In this document: one piece after another, positions 26,067 through 35,525 of the stretch
Layout of the letters: every line of letters starts with the position of its first letter
Position numbering within the stretch: position 1 is the stretch's first letter
Source of the DNA: CAZEAP01 sp964510315
Lineage (GTDB): Bacteria > Planctomycetota > Brocadiia > SM23-32
Assembly (NCBI GenBank): GCA_964510315.1
Contig: CAZEAP010000004.1
Location: 71,245-135,244 of the forward strand
Direction: 5' to 3'
Length of the DNA stretch: 64,000 nt
Notes under the pieces: generated by a model
Databases searched by the model: none
Seen by the model: the letters and a program-made list of their open reading frames with translations, nothing else
Told to the model about the DNA's origin: nothing
Made by a program: the position numbers and the translations under genes

Positions 26067-26909
26067 TCAGCGGGCCTCCTGCTGTTCGGCGGCGGCGGAG
26101 AGGGTAATGGAATCCCCCTTCTCGCAGCCGAGCCGCTCCGCGGCCGATCCCTTGTTGACGGCCACCTCCAGATAGCCGCTGCTGCCGATCAGGGCCACCA
26201 GCTCGCCCTCCGGACGGTCGGCGTACGCCCTGGCCAGCCCCTCCATCCGCTGGCGCTTCACCCGCACCTCGACCTTGTCGGGCGGCACGCCGAGGCTTCT
26301 GCGCATGGTGCCTTCACGCATGTTGGTGATGAGGTTGCCGAACTGGTCGATGTAGATGATCTCGCCCCGCAGGCTGCCGTCGGCCGTCCGGACCGGGTTG
26401 GGCAGTTGGAGGCGGTGCATGTGGCTGGCCGTCGGCCCCAGCTTCGAGGGCTCCAGGCCCTTCGCCAGATGAGCGGCCACCGGCGCGAAGACGTCCCGCC
26501 CGTGGAACGTGGTGCTGGTCTCCTCCAGGAAGTAATCCCGGGCCGTCACCCTGCGGACCTCCTCCCGCCCGCCCTCGTCGGCGATCACGCTCAACAGGCC
26601 GTTGTCCGGGGCCAGGAAAACCTGGTCGTTCGTCCGCATGTAGAGCACGGCGCGCTCGGTTCCCACCCCGGGGTCGACCACGCAGGTGAAGATGGTCTCG
26701 GGCGGGAAAAACCGGTAGGAGGCGGCCAGCACGAAGGCCGCTTCGGCGATGTCCTGGGGGACGATGTTGTGGGAGAGGTCAATGATGTCGGCGTCGTCGC
26801 AGATGCCCCGAATGACGCCTTTCATCACGCCGACGTAGCTGTCCTTGAAACCGAAGTCCGTCAGCAGCGCGATTGGTGGAGCGGTCTTGTGGAAGGTGAA
26901 CCGAGCCAT
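26067..26909 (-). CDS. SAM hydroxide adenosyltransferase (DUF62 / SAM hydrolase)
   Basis: 280 residues. Members of this family, related to fluorinase and chlorinase, use water to split SAM into adenosine and methionine. The conserved triad is visible: D79 in VVDPGVG, R86 in TERAVLYM and H136 in TFHGRDVFAPVAA. LLTDFGFKDSYVG at the start is the SAM-binding strand. The halogenase-specific insertion loop is not apparent, which argues for the hydrolase. A good promoter lies at 26973-27001. Confidence 0.92.
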   Translation of the reverse strand: MARFTFHKTAPPIALLTDFGFKDSYVGVMKGVIRGICDDADIIDLSHNIVPQDIAEAAFVLAASYRFFPPETIFTCVVDPGVGTERAVLYMRTNDQVFLAPDNGLLSVIADEGGREEVRRVTARDYFLEETSTTFHGRDVFAPVAAHLAKGLEPSKLGPTASHMHRLQLPNPVRTADGSLRGEIIYIDQFGNLITNMREGTMRRSLGVPPDKVEVRVKRQRMEGLARAYADRPEGELVALIGSSGYLEVAVNKGSAAERLGCEKGDSITLSAAAEQQEAR

Positions 26910-26972
26910 AGAGCGCTCTCAAAGCCTCTCGAAGTGACCTGAACCCGCACCCCCCTGGTCTTCCGAAGGATA

Positions 26973-27001
26973 ATTCTAATCGCGGGGGACGTCCTTTTCA
27001 A
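26973..27001 (-). promoter_or_regulatory. Candidate sigma-70 promoter for the SAM hydrolase gene
   Basis: On the minus strand TTGAAA (27001-26996) and TAGAAT (26978-26973) are separated by 17 bases, 63 bases before the ATG at 26909. Confidence 0.55.
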
Positions 27002-27517
27002 GGCGGGGGCGTCGGCGGCCCACCTCCATCCACAGCCCGCCGGCGACGGGGGCAAGCCCCGGGCGCCCTTGCCCGCCTCCGGCGTACCCCCGGCTATATC
27101 CTTATCCTTATGCCCGTTCGGGGCGCCGCCGTCACAACGCCAAAGGCATATTCGGCGGGGATGGACGCTAACGGCATGGGGCCATCCCGGTCCGGCTCTG
27201 ACGGGTCCCTTTGCGGCCGGCCGGAGAGAAGCTCCCCAAAACCGGGGATGACTCAAGGAGGCCCGTCACCGCTGCAAGCAAGGGCTCCCGTGCTGAACCC
27301 CCGTTGAGGCCATGGGGCTCAAAACGGACGAACCTCCGCAGACTTGAAGACACGGGAGGGACACCGATGGACACTGGTCTACACGGAGAGACGATCAACG
27401 GACCTGTGTGAATCTTCTTTCCTTCGGACCCAAACCGCCCGCCCCGCGGCGGGCAAGCCTGGTGGTCTTTACCCGATGCGCCTGCCCGTTCCCTTCATCT
27501 CCGCGCTCAGAGCTGCG
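27002..27517. other. Intergenic region without recognisable gene
   Basis: About 500 bases between the SAM hydrolase promoter and the sugar isomerase. It holds short GC hairpins (for example GGGGCAAGCCCC near 27052-27063 and GCCCGCC/GGCGGGC near 27439-27456). A stretch around 27320-27410 is rich in ACGGA/GACAC words like those in the repeat blocks elsewhere. No open frame here looks like a protein. Confidence 0.5.
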
Positions 27518-28282
27518 TTACAGGCCCATGTCCCGCAGCGCCTGCAGGCTGCGCCCGGGCACCTCGAAGCCCAGACCGTCGCTGCCCCCTTCCTCCACGA
27601 CGAACCACCTGGTGTTCTGGTTCCGCTCGATGACTTCGAAGACGGTTTCCCAGTCCACATCGCCGTCGCCGAGGACGCCGCCCTCGGGCTTGTTGTGGTC
27701 CTTCAGGTGGATGGAGCGGGCACGGTTCGGAAACCGCTTGAGCATCGCGATGGGATCGCCGCCGCCACCCATGCAGTTGCCGATGTCCAGCTGCATGATG
27801 ACCTCCTCGCTGGTCTGGTCGAACAGCCGGACCCATGCCACTTCGCCCTCGACCTCCTCGAAGTCGAACCCGTGGGCGTGGTAGCCCACGAACATGCCCT
27901 CCTCGGCGACCTTCTCGGCGGCGTCGTTGAGGATGTCGGCCAGCTCGCGGATGGTCTCCACCGAGGACATGCGCCGGGGATCGGCGGCGATAACCAGGCA
28001 ACGGTTGCCCAGGATGCGGTTGAACTCCACCGTCGTCTCCAGGTTGTCCTTCAGCGCGACGGTTGCCAGGTGGATGCCGCAGCAGACCAGGTTGGTGTCG
28101 TCGTACATCGCGCGGATATCTTCGGCGGAGTGGCCCATCCACTCCAGCGCCTCGCCGGTGTAGCCCCACGGCTCGGCGCCCACGTAGCCTGTGTCGGCAA
28201 CCTTCCGGAGCGTGGCCGGCAGGTCCTGCTTCACCTCGCCGCGCACGGCGAACAACTGCAGTGCAATCGGTATGTCGTCCAT
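27518..28282 (-). CDS. Sugar phosphate isomerase/epimerase (xylose isomerase-like TIM barrel)
   Basis: 254 residues. The fold is shown by IALQLFAVRGEVKQDLP at the start and by metal-ligand strands with GYHAHGFDF (about residue 133), QLDIGNCMGGG (about 163) and SIHLKDH (about 188). It probably isomerises or epimerises a sugar or cyclitol derivative; the substrate cannot be read from sequence. It is divergent from the sulfatase, sharing a 209-base promoter region, and likely belongs to the same catabolic neighbourhood. Confidence 0.85.
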   Translation of the reverse strand: MDDIPIALQLFAVRGEVKQDLPATLRKVADTGYVGAEPWGYTGEALEWMGHSAEDIRAMYDDTNLVCCGIHLATVALKDNLETTVEFNRILGNRCLVIAADPRRMSSVETIRELADILNDAAEKVAEEGMFVGYHAHGFDFEEVEGEVAWVRLFDQTSEEVIMQLDIGNCMGGGGDPIAMLKRFPNRARSIHLKDHNKPEGGVLGDGDVDWETVFEVIERNQNTRWFVVEEGGSDGLGFEVPGRSLQALRDMGL

Positions 28283-28491
28283 CCTCGGTCCTTCCCCTCA
28301 GCCCGTAGAGCAAATGCCCCGCCGCCCCGCGCGACGGTTCGTGGGATTTTAAGCACTGGGCGCATCCCGTCAAGGGAGGAGGGGCAACTCGCTGCCTACT
28401 TCCGGCATTCCGCCGGTAACCTTGTCTTTTGCGCGCGGGGTACGTAACCTGAGCCTTCCTCTCCCGCGACCAGATTTGAAGGGATGTCGCC

Positions 28492-30015
28492 GTGAAAGCC
28501 AGGAACGTACTGCTCATCCACACCGACCAGCAGCGTTGGGACAGCCTCGGGTGCATGGGCAATCCCTGCGTGCGCACGCCCAACATCGACCGGCTCGCCT
28601 CCGAAAGCAGCGTCTTTACCCGGCACGTGGTCTCCAACGCCGTCTGCATGCCTTCGCGGGCCACGCTGATGACGGGCCTGTATCCTCCGGCCCACAACGC
28701 GTGGAACAACGGCGTGCCGCTGAACCGGCGGGTGTATGCCGACACGTCCGAGCCGCCCGGCAGCCACGTGCCGCCCCCGCTTACTCCGGAGCCGCCGACC
28801 ATGGCGGACGTCTTCGCGGCGGCCGGCTACGATACGGTGTCCTTCGGCAAGCTCCACCTCACGCCGTTCCTTGCGCCCGCCTCCCGGGCCTACCCGGAGT
28901 CCAGCGCCTGCTGGGCGGAAGGGTCGCTCGACGACTGGCACGGGCCCTACTACGGGTTCCGCTACGTCGATCTACTCCCGGGCCACGGGGAGGGCCTGTG
29001 CCGGCTCGGGCACTACGGGGTCTGGCTGGAACGGGAGCATCCGGAAGTGCGGGAGCGCGTGCTGGCGCACCGAAGCGAGCGTCCCCGGCCGGTCCCGCCG
29101 GTGGGCGACCTCTACGAATCGCTGCTTCCTTCGGAGCTTCACCACTCGGCGTGGCTTGGGGAGCGGTTCTGCCGATACCTCGAGCGGGAACGTCCGACCG
29201 ACAGGCCCTTCTTTGCGTTCGTCGGCTTCCCCGATCCGCATCATCCTTTCACGCCGAGCGCCGACGTGCTGGAGCAGTTCCGCGACTGTCCCGTGCACGA
29301 ACCCACCGATCTGGAGGGCCGGTGCCTGCGGGGCTCGCCGGCCGAGGCGAAGCTGCGCGGCGAGGGCATCTCCACACCAATGGAACAGGTGCCGGAGGAG
29401 CAGCGAAACACGATCATCCGGCATACCTACGCCATGGTCTACCAGATCGACATGGCCGTCGGGCGGATGCTCGACGCTCTCCAACGGGCGGGGCTGCGCG
29501 AGAAAACCATCGTGATCTTCACCAGCGATCACGGGGAGTTCCTCTGCGACCACGGCTTGTTGCGCAAGGCGTTGTTCGCCTTCGACACACTCCTCCGGGT
29601 GCCCTTCGTCATACGGGCACCGGGAGCCGGGCTGCCGGCGCGGGTGGACGCGCCGATGAGCAACGCCGACGTGCTGCCCACGCTGGCCGCCCTGACGGGC
29701 ATCCAGCCGCCGGCCTACCAGCAGGGCCGCGATATTCGCCGCATCTTGCGGGAAGGCGAATCGCACCACGCCCTCAGCTTCATCGCCGACGGGGATCCGG
29801 CGCACCTCAACTACACCGTGTACGACGACCGGTATCGCCTCACCTGCTATCCCAACGCGGACTGGGTGGAGATGTTCGATCACCGGGAAGACCCCGCGGA
29901 GACGGCGAACGTCGCCGGGGAACGAGCCGCGGACCGGCGTCGGCTCCTCGGTGTACTCAGGGAAACCATGCCCGCGTGCTGGAATCCCATCCTCGCCCGG
30001 TGCGCCGCGTGGTGA
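28492..30015 (+). CDS. Sulfatase (type I, formylglycine-dependent), cytoplasmic
   Basis: 507 residues from a GTG. The formylglycine site is C52 in CMPSRATLMTG, and metal-binding D12 is in HTDQQRWDSLG. FTSDHGEFLCDHGLLRK gives the second metal site in the latter half. There is no signal peptide, so it acts on an intracellular substrate, unlike the secreted polysaccharide sulfatases common in this group. An anaerobic-type or FGE-type maturase is not in the window. It is followed by a glycyl radical enzyme 122 bases downstream. Confidence 0.92.
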   Translation: MKARNVLLIHTDQQRWDSLGCMGNPCVRTPNIDRLASESSVFTRHVVSNAVCMPSRATLMTGLYPPAHNAWNNGVPLNRRVYADTSEPPGSHVPPPLTPEPPTMADVFAAAGYDTVSFGKLHLTPFLAPASRAYPESSACWAEGSLDDWHGPYYGFRYVDLLPGHGEGLCRLGHYGVWLEREHPEVRERVLAHRSERPRPVPPVGDLYESLLPSELHHSAWLGERFCRYLERERPTDRPFFAFVGFPDPHHPFTPSADVLEQFRDCPVHEPTDLEGRCLRGSPAEAKLRGEGISTPMEQVPEEQRNTIIRHTYAMVYQIDMAVGRMLDALQRAGLREKTIVIFTSDHGEFLCDHGLLRKALFAFDTLLRVPFVIRAPGAGLPARVDAPMSNADVLPTLAALTGIQPPAYQQGRDIRRILREGESHHALSFIADGDPAHLNYTVYDDRYRLTCYPNADWVEMFDHREDPAETANVAGERAADRRRLLGVLRETMPACWNPILARCAAW

Positions 30016-30029
30016 ACCGTGTCGGACGC

Positions 30030-30038
30030 TGCTACAAT
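30030..30038 (+). promoter_or_regulatory. Extended -10 element upstream of the glycyl radical enzyme
   Basis: TGCTACAAT is an extended -10 (TGnTACAAT) 99 bases before the start codon; no convincing -35 is seen. It would let the radical enzyme be expressed separately from the sulfatase. Confidence 0.4.
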
Positions 30039-30137
30039 GAAGTACACGGCCCGAGGCTTTGTAATTGGAGACCATAGCGGCCTGTTGAGAAGCCGGACCC
30101 GATCCCCGTTCCTGAGCAGGCTCCTGGAGGAGTGCGT

Positions 30138-32303
30138 ATGTCGCGTCCGGCGTCCCTGGCGGTACCCGGTCTTGCGGATGTTCTGGAGCTGCGTCTGCCG
30201 GCCGAGCTGAAGTCCCTCCGCGACACGGCCCGCAGACGCCAGCAGCAAGAGCACGGCCGGTGCGTCGAGCTGACACTCATCGACGCCCGTAGCTGGGCGG
30301 AACACACCGACGACGAGCCGTGGCTGATGTGGCGCGCCCGAAGGACCGCCGCGCGCCTGGAGGGAATGCCCATTCACCTGGAGCCGGGCGAGACGATCGT
30401 GGGCAGGCCCCTGCTGCGAACCCCCGCCGCGGCGGAGGAAGGTCCGCTGGATGAGGCCCGAAAGGCACTCGAATCCATGCCGCCGTTCCCCGGCGGCGAT
30501 CCAGGTCATTTCCACCCCGACTACGAGAAGCTGTTCCATCTCGGTATCGGCGGCATACTCGACGAAATCCAGGAACGCGCCGCCGCCGAAGGGGAACAGC
30601 GGGTTTTCTACGATGCCTGTCGCGTCGCGATGAACGGCATGGCGACCTACGTCCTCCGTGTCGGAGAGGCATGCTCCGGCATGGCCGAGTCGGACCGCGA
30701 GCACGAAGCGACGTGGCGAGACCTCGCCGAGATGTGCCGCCGCCTGGCCTCCGAGCCGCCCGCCACGTTCCACGAGGGCCTTCAGCTCATGTTCCTGGCT
30801 CAGATAGCTCTGTGGTTCGGGGACGGGCACGCACTGACCAGTCCGGGACGCGTGGACCGGACGCTGCGGGGTTTCTACGAGGCCGATTTGGCCGCCGGCA
30901 GACTGACGCATCGCGAGGCGCTGGAGCTGCTGTGCTGTCACTTCATCCAGATGAACCGCATTCTCTGGCCCGGCTCCGCCATAGCGGTGCTGCTCGGAGG
31001 GCGGGACGCCGCCGGGCGGGACGTAACCAACGAGCTGACCTACCTGTGCCTGGCCGCTCGCGCCGCTACCGGGCTCGTCTATCCGACGGTCGCAGTTGCC
31101 TGGCACGAGGGCACGCCGGATGAGCTGATGGACTTCGCGGTCCGGATGCTCGGAACCGGAATCGGCGATCCGGCCCTCTTCAACGACGAAGTCATCGCGG
31201 AGGGCCTGCGCGACCACGGCGTCGCGGAGGGTGACCGCCACAACTACGTCAACTCCACCTGCGTCGAGATCAAGATCGCCGGCGCCTCCAACATCTGGGT
31301 GACCCAGCCTTACTTCAACTGCCCCGCGGCGCTGCTGGCGGTCATCGAGCGGGCTGCCGAGGAGCCGGAGAAGGGGCCGGCGACGTTCGATGAGCTTTCG
31401 GCGCAGGTCAAGGACGAACTGGCGAGGAGAATCGCCGAGGCGGCCGAACGCCTGGACGACCTCTGGCGCCGCAGGGCCAGGCACGGCTGCTTCCCGCTGG
31501 CAAGTTGCCTCATACGAGACTGCCTGCGGGAGGTCAGGGACTACGACCGGGGCGGGGCGCGCTACAACTGGGTCGAGAACTCGTTCGTCGGGCTCGCCAA
31601 CCTTGCGGACGGTCTGCTGGCGGTCAAAAGGCTTGTCTACGAGGACGGGGAACTGACCCCGGCGCGCCTTCACGAGATACTTGAGGCGGACTTCGAGGGC
31701 CACGAAGCCCTGCGACAGAGGATCCTTCACGAACTTCCCAAATACGGCAATGACGTTGACGAGGTCGACCGGCTGGCCGTCGAGTTCGCCGAGTTCCTTA
31801 TCGAGCGCACCGAGAGACACACGGTCGGCCCGCATCGCTACGTGCCGGGATTCTTCTGCTGGGTTCAGCACGAACGGCTCGGCTCGGGGACCGGCGCCAC
31901 CCCGGACGGGCGCAGAGCGGGGCTGCCGCTGGCCAACGGGGCCGGGGCGGCCCAGGGCAGGGAGATGAACGGGCCCACGGCGGCGGTCCTCTCAGCGACG
32001 AAGTGGAGCCACCAAGCCGTCCTCGGCGGGCTGGTGCACAACGCCCGGTTCGCACAGTCGATGTTCCGCACCGAGTCGGACAGACGGGCGGTGCGCGACG
32101 TGCTGGAGACCTACCTGCGTCGGGGAGGCTTCCAGGTGCAGGTGAACGTCGTCGGAACCGAGGACCTTCGTGATGCCCAGCAGCATCCGGAGCGCCACCC
32201 CCACCTGCTGGTCCGGGTTGCGGGCTACTCCGACTACTTCACGCATCTGAATCGCAACATGCAGGACGAGATCATCCGCCGCACCGAGTTCGAAGCAATC
32301 TGA
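30138..32303 (+). CDS. Glycyl radical enzyme of unknown substrate (pyruvate formate-lyase-like)
   Basis: 721 residues, shorter than the 760-850 of PFL and the characterised dehydratases. The glycyl radical site is G696 in RVAGYSDYF, and the thiyl cysteine is C375 in NSTCVEIK, with glutamate two residues on as in GRE dehydratases and lyases. The surrounding IAGASNIWVTQPYFN differs from the PGKTYGWHD-type sequence of choline, glycerol and hydroxyproline enzymes. The N-terminal domain carries HLEPGETIVGRPLL. Such enzymes work only without oxygen and need a radical-SAM activase, which is not in this window. ATG 30138 has GGAGG 7 bases upstream. Between a sulfatase and sugar dehydrogenases; the substrate is unknown. 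Confidence 0.88.
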   Translation: MSRPASLAVPGLADVLELRLPAELKSLRDTARRRQQQEHGRCVELTLIDARSWAEHTDDEPWLMWRARRTAARLEGMPIHLEPGETIVGRPLLRTPAAAEEGPLDEARKALESMPPFPGGDPGHFHPDYEKLFHLGIGGILDEIQERAAAEGEQRVFYDACRVAMNGMATYVLRVGEACSGMAESDREHEATWRDLAEMCRRLASEPPATFHEGLQLMFLAQIALWFGDGHALTSPGRVDRTLRGFYEADLAAGRLTHREALELLCCHFIQMNRILWPGSAIAVLLGGRDAAGRDVTNELTYLCLAARAATGLVYPTVAVAWHEGTPDELMDFAVRMLGTGIGDPALFNDEVIAEGLRDHGVAEGDRHNYVNSTCVEIKIAGASNIWVTQPYFNCPAALLAVIERAAEEPEKGPATFDELSAQVKDELARRIAEAAERLDDLWRRRARHGCFPLASCLIRDCLREVRDYDRGGARYNWVENSFVGLANLADGLLAVKRLVYEDGELTPARLHEILEADFEGHEALRQRILHELPKYGNDVDEVDRLAVEFAEFLIERTERHTVGPHRYVPGFFCWVQHERLGSGTGATPDGRRAGLPLANGAGAAQGREMNGPTAAVLSATKWSHQAVLGGLVHNARFAQSMFRTESDRRAVRDVLETYLRRGGFQVQVNVVGTEDLRDAQQHPERHPHLLVRVAGYSDYFTHLNRNMQDEIIRRTEFEAI

Positions 32304-32368
32304 AGGGGCCGCGCGGTGCGGCGCGCCTGCCCCGGCGGCTCCATCGAGAAGCAGAGGGCTGTCAGGCA

Positions 32369-33223
32369 ATGAATGAAGTCGGTCGAAACATTCTTCTCAC
32401 CGGAGGCTCGGGGCTCGTCGGGAGGGCTCTCGCCCGCTCGCTGCGGCGGACCCACGAGGTCACGCATTTCGACGTGGTCGATCCCGACGACGCGCTGCCG
32501 TGCGTCGTGGGTGACCTGCGCGACAGAGAGGCCCTCGACGCCGCGTGTCGGGGCAGGGACGCAGTGATCCACGCGGCCGCCCTGCACGGAAGGAAGTGGG
32601 CCGAAGCGGGGGATGACGTGGGCTTCGAGGTCAACGTGGTGGGCACGAAGAACGTGCTGGAGGCCGCCGCCGAGAACGATGTGGAACGCGTCGTGTTCAC
32701 CTCCTCCATCTGGGCGACCGGTCACGGGGACAGTCCGCCGTACCTGCCCATCGACGAAGAGCTTCCGCGCCAACCCGCCGAACTTTACGGCCTCACCAAA
32801 AAACTCGGCGAGAAGATGTGCGCCTATTGCACGAGCAGGCACGGTGTCAGCACCATCTGCCTCCGGCCCGGCGGCATCCTGCCGGCCGACGCGCCTCCCG
32901 AGCGCCGGGTGGGCCTGCTGTCGGCGGCTGTGGACGTGCGCGACGTTGCCCGTGCGCACCGGCTGGCTCTGGACGCGTCGCCGTCACTGACGCACGAGGT
33001 CTTCATCATCACGGCCGACACCCCGCTGGCCGAGGTTGAACCGGAGGAGTACTCCGCCGACCCCGGGGGAGTTCTGGGCAGCCGGATCCCCGGACTGGCC
33101 GAGGCGGTCGCCGCGGGCCGACTGGAGTTGCCCGTCTTCCGGGAGTGGTACACCATCGAGAAGGCGCGCCGGATGCTGGGATACGCGCCCGACCACAACT
33201 TCGACATCGCGGACTACGCCTGA
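32369..33223 (+). CDS. NAD(P)-dependent epimerase/dehydratase (extended SDR)
   Basis: 284 residues. The Rossmann GGSGLVG motif is at 12-18, TSSIWATG marks the catalytic serine strand, and YGLTKK gives the YxxxK pair. The size and motif order resemble hexuronate dehydrogenases or UDP-sugar epimerases of the extended SDR class. It follows the glycyl radical gene by 65 bases and overlaps no neighbour; the next SDR begins 10 bases after its stop, so these two are co-transcribed. Confidence 0.85.
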   Translation: MNEVGRNILLTGGSGLVGRALARSLRRTHEVTHFDVVDPDDALPCVVGDLRDREALDAACRGRDAVIHAAALHGRKWAEAGDDVGFEVNVVGTKNVLEAAAENDVERVVFTSSIWATGHGDSPPYLPIDEELPRQPAELYGLTKKLGEKMCAYCTSRHGVSTICLRPGGILPADAPPERRVGLLSAAVDVRDVARAHRLALDASPSLTHEVFIITADTPLAEVEPEEYSADPGGVLGSRIPGLAEAVAAGRLELPVFREWYTIEKARRMLGYAPDHNFDIADYA

Positions 33224-33233
33224 GGGAGAAACG

Positions 33234-33968
33234 ATGAGACTGGGAGGCAAGACGGCGCTGGTTACCGGGGCGAGCCTCGGCATTGGTCGGGCCATAGCGC
33301 TCGCCTGCGCGGACGCGGGGGCGGACGTGGCCGTCACGGGACGCAGCGCCGACAGGCTCCGGCCGGTGGCCGAGCGGATTCGCGCCAGGGGTCGCAGGGC
33401 GCACGCGATGGAATGGGACGTCAGCGACGTTGCGGCTGCGCCGGACCGGCTGGAGGAGACAAAGGATGTGCTGGGCGGGCTCGACGTCGTCGTCAACAAC
33501 GCCGGCGTGCTGCGGCGCGACGGTTCGGGCTTCCCCGACCTCACACCGGAGGAGTGGGACTACGTGATGGGGGTCAACCTCAGGGGCCTCTACTTCGTCT
33601 GCCAGGCCGCCGACAAAGCCATGCGGGAGACCGGCGGCGGCGTCATCATCAACATCGCTTCCGACGCCGGCCTTCGGGGCGAGGTCCATCCCTACGGCAT
33701 CTCCAAATGGGGTGTGGTCGGACTCACGAAGGGGCTCGGAAAACGATGCGCCGACCACGGCGTCCGCGTCAACGCCATCGCCCCCGGTCCGGTGGCCACC
33801 CGGATGATGGGCTGGGCGGAGGGGGATTCGCTGGAGCGGGAGGGGCTTCCGCTCGGACGGCTGTCGCGTCCGGAACAGATCGCGGATGTCGCCGTATTCC
33901 TCGCTTCGGAGGAGTCGGCCGCGATGTTCGGCGAGGTGGTCGTGGTGAACAGCCGCACCGCGCTTTGA
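33234..33968 (+). CDS. Short-chain dehydrogenase/reductase (classical SDR)
   Basis: 244 residues. The cofactor loop is TGASLGIG (11-18), NNAG and the catalytic Ser...YGISK are present, and the C-terminus ends in a typical MFGEVVVVNS strand. It is most like FabG/glucose-1-dehydrogenase-type NAD(P) oxidoreductases. GGGAGAA precedes ATG 33234; the longer frame from 33036 is a shadow of the preceding gene. Probably oxidises a sugar or polyol together with the neighbouring epimerase and Gfo/Idh enzyme. Confidence 0.88.
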   Translation: MRLGGKTALVTGASLGIGRAIALACADAGADVAVTGRSADRLRPVAERIRARGRRAHAMEWDVSDVAAAPDRLEETKDVLGGLDVVVNNAGVLRRDGSGFPDLTPEEWDYVMGVNLRGLYFVCQAADKAMRETGGGVIINIASDAGLRGEVHPYGISKWGVVGLTKGLGKRCADHGVRVNAIAPGPVATRMMGWAEGDSLEREGLPLGRLSRPEQIADVAVFLASEESAAMFGEVVVVNSRTAL

Positions 33969-34116
33969 GGCGACGAATGGGCGGAGGCGATGTGCAATTC
34001 CCTGGAGGTCCCTCTTCCGGTTGCTCCCCGTTGATTCGCCCCGAGGAGCCTCGCATAATGCGAGAGCGGTCGGATCGGAAGGCGGTTCTGCAGCCTCTCA
34101 AAAGGGGAACAGCGGG

Positions 34117-35481
34117 ATGGGTTTCAGGGTAGGCATCTGCGGACTGGGCCATTTTGGGCGTCGTTTCGTCGAGCTTTTCCAGGCTCACCCCCTCTGCGAT
34201 GAGGTGGTGCTGGCGGAGCTGCGGGAGGACGTCCTCAGCGACGTTGCCGAGGAACACGGCGTCGAGCGCACGTGCAAGGACCTCGAACAGTTGTGCGCGA
34301 CCGACGTGGACGCGGTGGCCATCTTCACCCAGCGCTGGACACACGGGCCCCAGGCGCTCAAGGCGCTCAGGGCCGGCAAGCACGTCTACTGTGCCGTGCC
34401 GGCCGCGGTGACTACGGAGGAGCTGGGAGAGCTGGTGGAGGCGGTCGAGGAGACCGGCCTGACCTACTGCCTGGGAGAGACCAGCTTCTACCGCCCGCAG
34501 GCCACCTGGTGCCGGCGGAAGTTCGCCGCCGGGGACTTCGGTGAGTTCGTCTACGGGGAAGGCCAGTACCACCATCACATGGCCCACTGGTTCTACCTGC
34601 CGTTCTACGACGCCAACGGGCCGGAGTGGAAGCAGTTCGCCAGTGTGCCGCCGATGTGGTATCCCACCCATTCGGTTTCCCACGTGCTCAGCGTCACCTT
34701 CAGCCGGTTCACGAAGGCATCCTGCTTCGGCCGGGTCGACCAGCACGAGGACGGCCTCTTCGACCCGCACCTGAGCTACTTCGACAACCCGTGGAGCAAC
34801 CAGTCGGCGCTGTTCCAGACCGCCGACGGGGGCATGGCGCGCATCAACGAGTTTCGCCGCACGGGGGCCGGGGAGAGCCGGCAGAGCATCATCGGAACCC
34901 GGGGGGCCTACGAGGAGCAGTGTAACCCCCGGCGCGGCGAGGTGACCGTGCAGCAGCAGATCGACGGCACCGAAGCGGACGCGAAGGAAACCGCCGCCAG
35001 TCAGGCGGTCTGGACCGAAATCCGCTGGGAGCAGGACCCCCACGGGCCCGACGGCAGCTACGATTACGTCAACGCCCAGCACTACATCCATCTCCACAAG
35101 GAGGACGTCACCTGCATCCACCGGCTGGACGGCGTGGAGATCACCGAGGAGAACCTGGGCGACCTGCCGCGAGAATACCTGGGCCGCCGGCACCGGGGGG
35201 TTTCCACGGTCCATGAAGTGCAGCGCCTGCCGGAGGAGTTCGTCGGCCTGCCCAACGGCCACTGCGGATCCCACCAGTTCCTGGTGCAGGATTTCATGGA
35301 GGCCATGGACACCGGCAAGCTGCCGCCGAACCACGTATGGCTGGCGGCTCGCTACAACGCGCCCGGTATCGTCGCGCATGAGTCCTGCAAGCGTGGCGGG
35401 GAGATGCTGGAGATTCCCGACTTCGGCAGCCCCCCGGAGGACGCCGAATGCATCGACCCGCTGGTCGTGTTGCGCGACTGA
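34117..35481 (+). CDS. Gfo/Idh/MocA family oxidoreductase
   Basis: 454 residues. The NAD-binding GxGxxG is GLGHFG at 9-14, followed by the family's AGKHVYCAVPAAVT (the EKP-like loop, here AVP in place of EKP). The substrate domain contains QYHHHMAHW and THSVSHVLSV, histidine-rich as in many planctomycete members. The replaced EKP lysine is notable because that lysine is catalytic in most members. No signal peptide. It closes the sugar-type gene cluster that starts with the sulfatase. Confidence 0.85.
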   Translation: MGFRVGICGLGHFGRRFVELFQAHPLCDEVVLAELREDVLSDVAEEHGVERTCKDLEQLCATDVDAVAIFTQRWTHGPQALKALRAGKHVYCAVPAAVTTEELGELVEAVEETGLTYCLGETSFYRPQATWCRRKFAAGDFGEFVYGEGQYHHHMAHWFYLPFYDANGPEWKQFASVPPMWYPTHSVSHVLSVTFSRFTKASCFGRVDQHEDGLFDPHLSYFDNPWSNQSALFQTADGGMARINEFRRTGAGESRQSIIGTRGAYEEQCNPRRGEVTVQQQIDGTEADAKETAASQAVWTEIRWEQDPHGPDGSYDYVNAQHYIHLHKEDVTCIHRLDGVEITEENLGDLPREYLGRRHRGVSTVHEVQRLPEEFVGLPNGHCGSHQFLVQDFMEAMDTGKLPPNHVWLAARYNAPGIVAHESCKRGGEMLEIPDFGSPPEDAECIDPLVVLRD

Positions 35482-35525
35482 CGCGGAGACCGAAAGCGGA
35501 CCTTTGCGGCCCCGGAGCGCCGGCC

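Noticed and set aside
26910..27517. Short plus-strand frames in the gap beside the SAM hydrolase
   Set aside because: Composition is not protein-like, and no start site or family match is visible.
30138..32303. Naming the glycyl radical enzyme pyruvate formate-lyase, choline TMA-lyase or isethionate lyase
   Set aside because: PFL has a Cys-Cys pair and the others a different sequence after GCVE; only the general class is supported.
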